The notes beneath the pieces are model-generated. The model saw nothing but the letters and a program-made list of their open reading frames with translations. It was not told where the DNA came from and searched no databases. The translations under genes and the position numbers were made by a program. A stretch of DNA of 64,000 nt from Hippophae tibetana (Eukaryota; Streptophyta; Magnoliopsida; Rosales; Elaeagnaceae), in NCBI GenBank assembly GCA_037013495.1, contig CM072807.1:4011501-4075500 (forward strand). The letters run 5' to 3'. Shown here one piece after another: positions 27,892 through 38,493 of the stretch; positions within the stretch are counted from its first letter, which is position 1, and the number at the start of each line of letters is the position of its first letter.

Positions 27892-27903
27892 TGCTTTGAT
27901 ACC
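27892..27903 (-). promoter_or_regulatory. tRNA-Met primer binding site of the copia element
   Basis: The - strand reads TGGTATCAAAGC directly after the TCA end of the 5' LTR, complementary to the 3' end of initiator tRNA-Met, the standard copia primer. Confidence 0.8.
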
Positions 27904-27911
27904 ATGATAAA

Positions 27912-29721
27912 TAGGAATGGACAAAAAAACCGCGGGTTTGATTATCCATGGATAATCGCACTGGTGGTTCGGTTTTTATCCATTTAATTTCAGGGACAGG
28001 TATGGTTTTGGGTAAAAACTAAACATAAAAGAGCGATTACGGTTATACTCAAAACTGCACTTACCCGTACCCGAAATTAATTATATTTATTTAAATAAAT
28101 TATATATTAATTAGGGTTTACTTATTTTTCCCACATATATAAACCAACCTAAATTTTTTTCATTTCACTTTCTCCATCTCTCGCCTCTTACAGAACTCAA
28201 TTCTCTCAAACTTCTTAGTTCTCACCAATCGCCAGTCGCGTCGTTGAGTCGCTGAGTCGCAACGCTGAGTCCAATCATTGAGTGCAGTCGTTGAAGTAGA
28301 TCCCTTCTTCTTCGTGATCTCATCAAGTAAGTGATTCCTTTTCTCGTATGAAGCAGATCTCCAACTTACTTTATGTTCTATGCTTCGTGTTTTATTTTAC
28401 ATTTTTACTTAGATTGCTTCTCTTGGTGGCTGATACATGGTTACTCTATTTTGTGTATGGACCTCACTGCTATGGGATTTTTGCTACTCTATTTCTTGAG
28501 CAGAACAACTTTGGCATAACATATATTTAAATGTCTGAAGTCATCTGGACAATGTATTATTGATTCATAGTGTATATGAAATAAATTGACTACTCTGTTT
28601 TGTGTATGGACCTTCCTGTTACGAGACAAGGCTATTGGTTACTCTGTTTTTGTTACAAAAATTTCTAACTATTTTAAGTGATCATGGTAAAATCTTATTT
28701 GATTTTCGCTTTGATAGATTTAGTCATAGACTTTATTCTGTTTCTTGAGCAGAACAGCTTCAGCATAACATATTTAAATGTCTGAAGTCATCTGGACAAT
28801 GTATTATCGATTCATAGTGTATATGGAATAAAGTGACTACTCTGTGTTGTGTATAGACCTCCATGTTATGAGATTAGTGCTACTCTTTTATCGATTCATA
28901 ATGTATATGGTAAAAATTTATTATCGATTCATAGTGAATATGAAATATAGTATGATGATAATTTTTTATCATGTCATGTAGAGTTAGAGATTTATGAAGA
29001 AGATTGAGAATTTAAAACATTATGACAAGTGAATATGTTGAAAAGATAACATGAGATAATAGAAAGTTTATGCATATTTTTTTATATATGAATTTAAACT
29101 TTGAAAGCTATTTTTTCAAAAAAATTCACCACAATCCTCTCAAGGAGTATTGCAAAAGATGATATTGAGGTAAAAAAAATTACATTATTGATTAATCAAT
29201 TTATTATTTTGGTTTATAAAAGTTATTTTATATGTTTGATTTTTAGAGGATACTTGTGTTGTTGATGAATAATTAGAAGATAAAAGTTTTGATTTATTGT
29301 ACTTGAAGTTTTCTTAAATTTATTTAATTAGTTTTTAATATTTGTATGAGTTTCAAATATTTTATTTATATCTTGTGTTTCTCATTTATATATATTTAAC
29401 ATTATTTACATTCATATAAATATATATTATTAAATGTTAATTTTTTTATCAGAAACTCAAAATAACAAATTGAGATAACAAGTTCGAAAGACTTGTCCAT
29501 TTGCTTTAAGTTGATTGCATAGCCAAAAGAAGCTTAATTGAATAGAATTTTTTTTAATTTTAAAAAGCGGTTTTTCGATTTTTTTAATAACTGTTCTGAA
29601 CTGCTATACGTGGGTAAAAAACCGTTCCCAAATTACAACGATTTTAGAGACAGATTTTATAATTCAATTCGAGTACGATTATATTAAAATATGTCCTTAT
29701 CCATACCCATGATCATCCCTA
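27912..29721. mobile_element. hAT-like element (1.8 kb) inserted in the copia 5' LTR
   Basis: The 8-bp direct repeat ATGATAAA flanks it at 27904-27911 and 29722-29729. The element begins TAGGAATGGACAAAAAAACC and ends CCATGATCATCCCTA (imperfect) so the ends are inverted repeats of TAGGRATG. Subterminal GGTTCGG/CCGTT-type motifs face each other. The interior has a 5'-UTR-like pyrimidine-rich stretch (28140-28330) and a duplicated ~115-bp segment but no transposase. Removing it restores continuity of the LTR with its partner at 24341. Confidence 0.8.
28501..28865 (+). repeat. Two direct copies of a ~115-bp segment
   Basis: 28501-28615 and 28751-28865 are near-identical: both have CAGAACA, GCATAACATAT, TTTAAATGTCTGAAGTCATC, GGACAATGTATTAT, GATTCATAGTGTATATG and GACTACTCTG. 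A third partial copy of the GATTCATA part follows near 28890-28945. They lie inside the hAT-like element. Confidence 0.75.
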
Positions 29722-29914
29722 ATGATAAACTATAAAAAAGAGAAATAAAACGATGTATTTTCCTATATTTTGTACAAAAATTATAGCATCACTGTATATA
29801 ATAATATTTAAGTTCATATATGTCAAACTTAACTAATCAAAAAATACAAATAATTAATATACAATATAAATTTTAAAATATTAAAAGATATTTTCTTTCT
29901 TAATTATCGAATAC

Positions 29915-30938
29915 ATCTTCCATGTTTCGCATTATACTCATATTATTATAAAATAATAAATAATCAAATTTTATTAAAATTTTAATTTTAATTTTCAAAG
30001 TATTTAAACTTATATTTATAGCATCATTCTTTAACAATCTGTCCCAGTGTAAAAAGCTCAGAAGTTGCCACGTAGCTCTGAAATTTGCTACCACGGTACT
30101 ACCAGTATGACAGAGGCCCCCCACCCCACACAAACACATATTTTGGCATGTTTTAATTATAAATAATTTAAATAAATAATATTAATAAATTATTAATATC
30201 TTTAGATAAAATTATTTAAAAGTGTAAATAATAATAAATATAAAAATTTAATTTTGATTAATAGTTATTAAAATTAAATAAGATATTTAATTATAGTATT
30301 TATAGCTCGAACACACCTTATGCTTTGTGTTAACTTCTTTCCTTTGCAATGATCTTTGATATTTACTTTCTTCCTATTACGAGGAGTGGGAAGTCGTAGT
30401 TGGAAATGATACTCAGATGGAGAAAGACCAACGTTGATATAGTTTAAAAGATGGTATGGTTTTGATATCAATTTATATAATCCAAACATCATTTGGCTCG
30501 AATACCAATCGGTATCATTGGATGGTGTCTTTGATACCAATTAATAAGGCAGAAGCATGAAAAAACAAAAATATTAAGTTAATTTAAATAACATATTATA
30601 TCAAAAATATAATTTTTGTTAAGGAAATAAGATTTTAAATTCATTAAATCACTTACAATATTTGTATATAAAATATCAAACCATTTCTTTATTTCTATGA
30701 ATGCCATTAGATTTAAAACAAATGTTAAAAAAAAACTCTCATATTTAACTAAAATTTTACAACCATTCTCTTTTATTTGACTACAAGGTTGCATATTTAT
30801 ATGTTAACAAAATTTCCAGGTAAAAAAAGATAAAATATACTTGCAAGAGATAATTATTAATTTATATTCAAGTGTAAGTGATTTTATTTGTTTCCGAATA
30901 CAATTAAATTATAGAATAACTTAGATAAGGTACACATT
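29915..30938. other. Spacer between two copia elements, no gene recognised
   Basis: Mostly AT-rich. An open frame on the - strand at 30274-30540 (88 codons) has ordinary amino-acid composition but no motif I know and no supporting neighbours. Confidence 0.4.
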
Positions 30939-33900
30939 TGTTAAAAAATTACATAAATTACCAATAAATTAGATTTATGAGAAAACAAGAATAGAAAAAT
31001 AACACACAAATTTGATAACGGAGTTCGACCAATCTTACTTACGTCTTCAGACCTACTGTTGATCTTTTTTATTAAAAGAAGAGAAATTATACAAGATGTT
31101 TACAACACTCACAACTCACAACCCACAACCCAATTACATCTAAGAAAATTACTCTCAATTTTCTCTAACAAAAGCTTTTCTTTCTAAGTTTTTCTCTCAA
31201 TTGGAATAAACACTTGGTTGATTAATTCATTACAATTACACATATATTTATAGGGAAATTCACTCCTTGAATTAAGGAGAGACACTCCATGATTTGCTCA
31301 TTGTTTTGTTCCTTGTTTTGCCCATTAATTTGCTCCTTAAATTAAGAAACTTTATAACAATTTCCTACTTGAAGACTGATTTCAATCTATCTTCACAACT
31401 CGATTAATGCATAAGCTTTTCTAGTCTTATTACCCTAGCAGACCAACTGAAGTTGAACATAACTTTAATTTCTTGGCAAGCTCCCACTTGTTAGCATCTC
31501 GAGTTTGGAAAGCTTCATCATAGCATTCAGGCTCTCCTTCATCAGTCAGCAACATATAGTTCATGTATCTCTTGTTAGGCACATGAAGTCGAGAAGACCT
31601 TTTCAATACAGAAGCTATAGTAGAAGGTTGTGGTGTGTCGGACTGTTGCGCACTACTCTATCCAACGAGCTCCTATGGATGAGGACTTGGTACAATTGGT
31701 TCCTTCACAGAACTATCTAGGACATCATGTGTATTTGCAAATACTGACTCATTCTGCTTTGAGCCGTTGGTGTCTGTTTTATACATGTCCTTATACATCA
31801 CTTTTTCATTGAAAATCATATCTCTACTATGGATCATTTTCTTGTTTTCGTCATCCTAAATGCGGTAATCAAATTCATCCTCACCATAGCCGACGAAGGT
31901 ACATTTCTTAGATTTTGGATCAAACTTATTCCTACCTTGATCACTAATATGCACAAATGCTACACAGCCAAAAACTTTTAGATGTGATAGTTTTACCTCT
32001 TTTTTGTTTCATACCTCCTCTGGTATTTTGTGCTCCAATGGACACAGATGGATCTCGATTGATTAAATAAGTTTCCATGTTGACTGCTTTGGTAGACCTG
32101 ATTGTATACGAATGCTTCTGGCTCTTTCTGTTAACGTTCGGTTCATACGCTTAGCTACACCATTGTGTTGAGACGTACCTGGCACAGTTCTTTCCATTAT
32201 GATCCTATGCTCATAGTAAAAAAAATTGAATCGGTTGTCTTCATATTCACCACCATTATCGATTTTGAGCTTTTTGATATTCAAACTTGTCTCATTTTCC
32301 ACCATAGCTTTCCAACTTCAAAAAGATTCAAATACTTCAGACTTATGCTTTAGAAAGTAAACACATACCTTTCGAGAGTGATCATCGATGAAAGTCACGA
32401 AGTAGTGTTTCCCATCAATGGATGAGACTTTCGTTGGTCCCCATACATCAGAGTGGATAAGCTCTAGCCTTTCCTTCTTTGGGGTTCTTCCACTTGTCTG
32501 AAAGCTGACTCTCTTTTGCTTTCCAAGTATGCAATTTTCCCACATGTCTATCTCTGCAGACTGTAAACATGGAAGTTTTCCCTTTGAATGCATAATCTTC
32601 ATTCCCTTCTCACTCATGTGGCCTAGTCTTTGGTGCCACAACTTTGGTGTTTTATTGCTTGTTGCAACTGTGATCGAACAACGTGCTTCTACTGTCATGT
32701 AAAGAGTGTCACTCTTCTTGCCTCGAGCAATTGTCATTGCACCATTTGAAATCTTCCAATCATCATCATGGAAGATCATAGTGTAGCCTTCATTGGCCAA
32801 TTTCCCTACTGAGATTAAGTTATTTCTTAGGTCAGGAATATGTCTTACATCCTTCAAATCCCATACAGACTCATTCAACTTAATCTTCACTACACCTTTG
32901 CCAATAATAGCACATGGTTGGTCATCACCAAGATATACCTTTCCATGGTTTCTGGGGACATATTTCTCGAAGAATTGTTTTTTGTGAAGTAGCATGGAAC
33001 GATGCTTCAGAGTCTAACACCCAAGACTCTTTTTTTCTCTCCAAAGAGCATATCAATGTATCATCTCCTCTTGAGGTGGAAGTAACATTTGCCTCTGCCT
33101 TCACTTGTTTGTCCTTCCATTCACTCTTACACTGATTTTTGTAGTACCCGGTTCTCCCACAATTCCAACACTCGATAGTCTTCGAGCTATAAGAATTATT
33201 AGGATTCCTAGATTTGGACCTTCTGTCCTTTAATCTACCTTAGTAGTCTATTCTACCATATCCATTCCCTCTGATTGAATTTCTTCCTCTTGACTCTATA
33301 TGCAAAACTGAAGAGGTTGACGATTCACTTGACTCTTTACGACGGATCTCTTTACTGAGAACTAGATCACGAACATCGTCAAATTTCAACTTATTACTTC
33401 CTGACGAGCTACTCACAACCATAACAGTAGCATTCTAGCTTTCTGGTAGAGAAGACAAAAGTATCAATGCTCGTACTTTTTCATCGAATTTAATTTCTAC
33501 TTAACTCAACTAGGTTATGACTATGTTGAGTTCATTGAGATGTTGAGCTACCGATGTGCCTTCCGTCTTCCGTAAATTGAACAAACACCTCATCAAGTGC
33601 AGTTTGTTTGAGGCTAGTGGCTTCTCATACATATTGGAGAGAGCTGCCATAAGACCCGTCGTGGTCTTTTCCTTTGCTATGTGGAAAGCAACATTACGGG
33701 ATAACGTCAATTGAATAACTTTGAGGGCTTGTCTATCTAGAAGATTTCAATCTTCTTCCTCCATATCTTCTGGCTTCTTCCTTGAGAGAGATTGATATAG
33801 AGTTCTTTGATACAAATAATCATCTATTTGTATTTTCCAAAACTCGAAATATATGCCATCAAATTTCTCAAGCTTCACCCTTCCTTCATCTGCGGTCATT

Positions 33901-34450
33901 GCTCCCACTCAAATCTGACTTCCTCCGGATCGTTTCTAACTATTTCTGCAAACCACCATGTATTAGAACACATCTATCAGCGAACAAATATCGTCGACAA
34001 AATTTCACTTTTCACGTAATTCACTATTCATTTGAATAGTAACCTTGGAGAAAATTGACAGAAATCACCACAAAAAACTTTGATACCAGTTGTTTGAAAA
34101 TTACGAAAATTCCCGATAAGTCAGATTTATGAGAAAACAAGAATAGAAAAATAACACAAATTTGATAACAGAGTTCGACCAATCTTACTTACGTCTCTAA
34201 ACTTACAATTAAACTTCTATTTATAGGAAAATTTACTCATTGAATTACTCCTTAAAATAAGAGTTCCTTAAATTCCTCATTGAATTAAGCACTAATTTAT
34301 TCTTTACTTTTATTTATAGGGAAATTAACTCATTTAATTACTCCTTAAAATAAGAGTTCTTTGAATTAAGCATTGATTTATTACTTGAATTAAGTAAGGT
34401 ACTCCATAATTTGTTCTTTAAATTAAAGAATTTTATAAAAATCTCCAACA
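30939..34450 (-). mobile_element. Tnt1-like Ty1/copia element, - strand, lacking RT and RNase H
   Basis: The 5' LTR is 34091-34450 (ends read TGTTGGAGATTTTTATAAA ... TTTCAAACA on the - strand). The 3' LTR is about 30939-31362. The 5' LTR is rearranged: it lacks the middle part seen in the other LTRs and has a ~125-bp duplication around the motif TTTATAGG(A/G)AAATT(T/A)ACTCATT. The PBS TGGTATCAAAG is at 34078-34088. LTRs, coding order and wording match the + strand copy at 38494-43295, so they are one family. A large internal deletion joins the end of integrase (about 31500) almost directly to the final KLKLCSTSVGLL tail. Confidence 0.85.
31450..33899 (-). pseudogene. Tnt1-like Gag-Pol remnant (Gag, zinc knuckle, protease, integrase only)
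   Basis: The start is near ATG 33899. Gag contains MTLSRNVAFHIAKEKTT and LFNLRKTEGTSVAQHLNEL (33710-33510). The zinc knuckle near 33180-33125 reads CWNCGRTGYYKNQC, intact except for Tyr where the CCHC His would be. The protease site near 33015 reads WVLDSEASF, with Glu in place of the Gly-Thr pattern of the sister copy. GAG-preintegrase (LWHQRLGHMSEKGMKIMHS) and integrase (FVTFIDDHSRKVCVYF; EHRIIMERTVPGTSQHNG) follow to 32063. After about 31500 the RT and RNase H are missing. Stops separate the fragments, so it cannot make a full polyprotein. The sister copy at 38494 keeps exactly the parts missing here. Confidence 0.8.
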
Positions 34451-37209
34451 CAAATAACAGTTAATAATATAAAATTTAGTATAAAAAAGTTACAAATTTA
34501 AAAATATATTAACTCTTAGAGTTAAAAACTTAACAACCTTCTTTAGTCCGTTTTTTATAAATTAAAAGACTTCAATCCCAAATATGTTTGTTTATAATTT
34601 TAATTTTTAATTTGAGTTTTAAAGTGATATTTTAACGAGGTATATGAGATAATCCCAAAATAAAAGTGATTTATAAATCTTTAAAAAGAATATTTTTTAT
34701 TTTATTATATATATATATATATATGTGCTTGGCAAAAATTGTACCTTACCTGTAAGTAATTAAATATAAAATAATTAGGACAATAATTTTCCACTATATA
34801 ATACTTGAAGATTTGTATGGTTATAGTTTCAACCATTAACACCAATTGGGGTTAGTCATCTCACGGGGAAGGTAACTATTTCTTTTAATAGAAAAGACTC
34901 TGGAAATATAGTTACGATTGACGCATGGCCAACCCAGCTAAGCATAAAAGGTGACAACCTCTTTTAGGTTGTGACTTGTGACTATCCTACTCTCAAAGGC
35001 TCCTAGCTAGCCTCCTCTGTATATGAGCTTAGTTGTCTAGCTCTCACCTAGATCACTCTCAAATATTTTGGTCGGTTTGTGATTTGATTAATTTAAATTT
35101 TAAAAAAATATATATATTATTTTAATTAAAAATAAATATGTTATATAAATATTTATATTTTAAATATATTATAAAATAAAATAAAAAGTAAAAATATTTT
35201 TTTAAAGATGGGATTATAATCATTATATTTTGATAAATTTATATATTTTATTAAATCAATCCATAAATGGTTTATGAATTACATAAACTAGCTAATTTAA
35301 TCTAGATAAGTTAGTTTATATAAGCCAATGAACTAGATGACTGGAACGTTTTTTAACTCATTAATTCATTGAATTAAATTTAAATTAGTTGAATAAAATA
35401 TACAATATCTAGCTAATCAAGGATAATTTCAAAGAAGGTAAGAATTAAAGATAATAATATCAATATAATTATAATTATAGTTATCACCACAAAGTAATAT
35501 AACATGTTTATTTTAATTTTATTACTAATAATATGTTATTATTATTTAATAAAATAAAATTATAATATTATTGATGTTAAAAATGAAAATAAATATTACG
35601 GGTTAATTTGAACTAATTAAATTTAAATCAACGTAGTTTTAACTTAATTTAAATTTAATTCAAATCTAATTAAAAATAAACAAGTTGACTCAAATTAATC
35701 CAAATTATTAATTGTATGTTTTTATAGTTAATTAAAACTTTTTTATAAATCAAAAATATATTTAATGATTAAAGTTCATTTGCTTAATTAACATTATATG
35801 AAACACAAAAAATAAGAGAAATGATATTACAACCATTAAGTTTTTGAACAAATAATAAACTAACATTAAATTAACAACTCATGCATATAATAAAATTTAT
35901 GAAAATAATACAACTTCTTACACATCTGTTATGTTATAATAACTAGTTAATAAATATCTTACCTACATTGTGTGTGTCCCTCATAGCATACTTATCATAA
36001 TGATGTGTAAAAATAATTGTTTTATTCTCAGATCTATTTTGATAAAGTTGACTAAAATACTTGTATTTATCTCGTAGAATATTATCAAAATTCAAAGGAA
36101 GAGTTCCAAAGTATGCTTATATCCATGATATTTTTGACTTCGTCTTTCGCTTCTTAGAACGTTAATAGTTGTTTCATCTCCCTCTGTTGTGTTTTCTATT
36201 ACATTAACTATGTCATCTTCATCAACCTAAATATTGTTTCTTTAATTAAATTTAAAATTTACAAGTAAACTAAAACCATAAAAAAAAATTAACCAAAAGC
36301 TAAAACACGCAATATAGATTTACCATATATAATAAGACATTTTTTTTCTAGGTACATAACAACTAACACTCTCTTATGGAATACAGATTTATCGATATCA
36401 TCTCACAAGTTATAAATATAATATAATAATAACTAATTGAAAGTTTATAAATTGTGGATCTAATTAACCTAGAGGTATGAATATGTTATTTATAATTTTT
36501 ATAAATTTATAATTTAATAACTTAAACAAAGCGGTCAGGCATGCAATTGTGTGTAAAAATAAAATGCAGAAATAAAATAATAATACACAGTATTTTTAGA
36601 TGGAAATAACCTAGGCTATAACCATGACCTAAGAGGAAAACCACCGGTCCATCGGAACACCTAACTTTTCACTATGAAAATCAAATATTTAAGTACAAAC
36701 TCAATCTTATACTACCCTCCATAAGATACTGCCCCCAATGTACTTTACTTAAGAGCCCCTACTCTATTTTCACAGTTTCTAATATTAGAGTGAACAGTTT
36801 CCAGACCAACGTTCCAATAAGCTCCTCGCCAATCATATCGTTCACAAATCAATTACAAAAAGAGTTAGCACAAAAACACAAGTGCTCATGTGTGTTCTAG
36901 AACGTATTTAATAATGAATAATCATAACTAGATTATTCAAAACATATGTCACTTAAATTAAATCAACTAGAAAATTTTAGATAAAAAAGATTAAGCCCAA
37001 GTTTAATAAAAATAGCTTCTTTAACGATTAATAATCAAATCAAATAACTATAATATGACAAAAATAATTATTTGATCTAACAATTTAAGAACAAAAATAA
37101 AGAAGAAGTCATAAGAACATATTATCAAAATATCATAAAATAATTAGGCTTATTAATCAATCAAATATAAACACCAATATTTGAAAAATTAAAACCCTTA
37201 ATTCTATGT

Positions 37210-37500
37210 AATTGATAAATATTTTTTCTATTACAAATAGGATTAGTAATACTCATTAATTAAGATAAATCTTATATGATTGATAAATATATTTTCAATT
37301 ACAAATATGATTAGTAATACTCACTAATTAAGAATACTCCTATTTGAAATAGATTTCTTTTAAAATAGATTTTATGTTAAAGATTTCAGTTATAATTTAG
37401 AGTATATCTTATCTAATATCTTTTAAAATAGATTTTATGCTAACTTTTATGCTAAAGATTCTAACTATAATATAGAGTATAACTTATATAATATTTTAGC
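37210..37500 (+). repeat. Two successive local tandem duplications
   Basis: 37210-37275 and 37278-37345 are two copies of a ~68-bp unit (TTGATAAATAT..., ATTAGTAATACTCA(T/C)TAATTAAG). Immediately after, 37367-37435 and about 37425-37500 are two copies of a ~75-bp unit (AAATAGATTTTATG, AAAGATT, TATAATTTAGAGTATA or TATAATATAGAGTATA). Both look like slippage or unequal exchange products. Confidence 0.65.
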
Positions 37501-38385
37501 ATATCTTATTCCATATTTTAGTACTAAAAATAATTTTAGATTTATAAGCACGTGCTATTAAATGCACAAATATAATCACATGTGTTATAATTATCAAAAA
37601 TATAACTGAAATACAATTATCTAAAACTTGAAATTTGTTTGGTTTTTCTTGATAGACTTGATATCAAGCTTAAAAACAAATTTACAGATAAATAGTTTAT
37701 CCACGAAAATAATCAGCACTCATATTTCTTACACTGATATACCTCATTTCAAGCCATAATCTACCTGTTATATTTACATTATTTTTTTCGCTCTGAAATT
37801 TTTTTGTGGTTGAGTTTGCAACATAAAAAAATAAAACATTTTTGATTTATTCAAAACTCATATAAATTTTCTGATAATAATTTTCTATTTTATTTTAAAG
37901 AAAATTATTATTTTTTGGTAAGAATTGTAACATGAGAAAAATATGTTTATTTTATTTTAATATAATGCGTAAGTTATAACGTATTATAGTTTTGTTTTTA
38001 TTTTAAATTTAGAGATTTATTTGAATTCAATGTAATTTTTTAAATTATTTTAAGTTAATTTAAATTTGATTTAATTTATGTTAAATTTAATTCTATTTGA
38101 CGAATGGAATTAGAAAACAAATTTACATACATAATAAATATAATCCTTTTTCTTTCGTATAATTATTTAGAGTCGGGAAAGTTTCAAATCAACACTGAAT
38201 TTTATTTGATCCGTACAGTTTCCAGATGATGATATGGGCCCAAAAGAATCTAAGAGAAAATCCCAAGGACGTGAGGGCCTAGCTAAGTAGGATGCAATTG
38301 TAGCTAAGCCTGACCCCACTTCAAAGATTTGATTCTCCACTTTCTTTGCGACTTACAAAATATTGGAAACTAAACAAAATAATTA

Positions 38386-38388
<3 letters not shown>

Positions 38389-38419
<31 letters not shown>
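38389..38419. repeat. (TA)n microsatellite
   Basis: About 31 bases of uninterrupted TA repeat about 75 bp before the 5' LTR of the + strand copia element. Confidence 0.9.
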
Positions 38420-38421
<2 letters not shown>

Positions 38422-38493
38422 TCTTATTTTGAGATGTAATAATTCAATAATTATTAAGATAAACTAATTAATTGTGTTATGTAATGATGATTA

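Larger units (their letters stand above)
24341..29914 (-). mobile_element. Degenerate Ty1/copia element with both LTRs, on the - strand
   Basis: LTRs of about 184 bp are recognisable. The 3' LTR is 24341-24524 (on the + strand it starts TGATAAAATAT and ends TAACA). The 5' LTR is 27905-29914, split by a hAT-like insertion at 27912-29721. Shared blocks include TATATAATAATATTTAA and ATTAATATACAATATAAAT (ATAATATACAATATAAAT in the 3' copy). The PBS TGGTATCAAAGC is perfect at 27892-27903. Coding order on the - strand: decayed protease region, GAG-preintegrase and integrase start (27386-26880, LIHCDLWGPSP), integrase (26780-26397, EQNGVVECKNCHVMEIAKTL), RT (DDMVIIGYDNQGI near 25485), RNase H (about 25020-24560, STTDWCVFLGASPISWK). 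Gag is almost entirely missing. Stops and shifts occur throughout. I did not find a matching target duplication. Confidence 0.8.
34451..38493. other. Spacer between two inverted Tnt1-like copies, no gene recognised
   Basis: About 4 kb of AT-rich sequence. The least AT-rich parts are 34840-35060 and 36530-36900 (the latter begins GCGGTCAGGCATGCAATTG and has CCTAAGAGGAAAACCACCGG). On the - strand, 36236-36105 reads open with TEGDETTINVLRSERRSQKY, which I do not recognise. No RNA gene seen. Confidence 0.4.

Noticed and set aside
30274..30540. 88-codon - strand frame as a candidate gene
   Set aside because: No recognised motif, no splice or promoter context, and located between two transposons; left as unassigned spacer.
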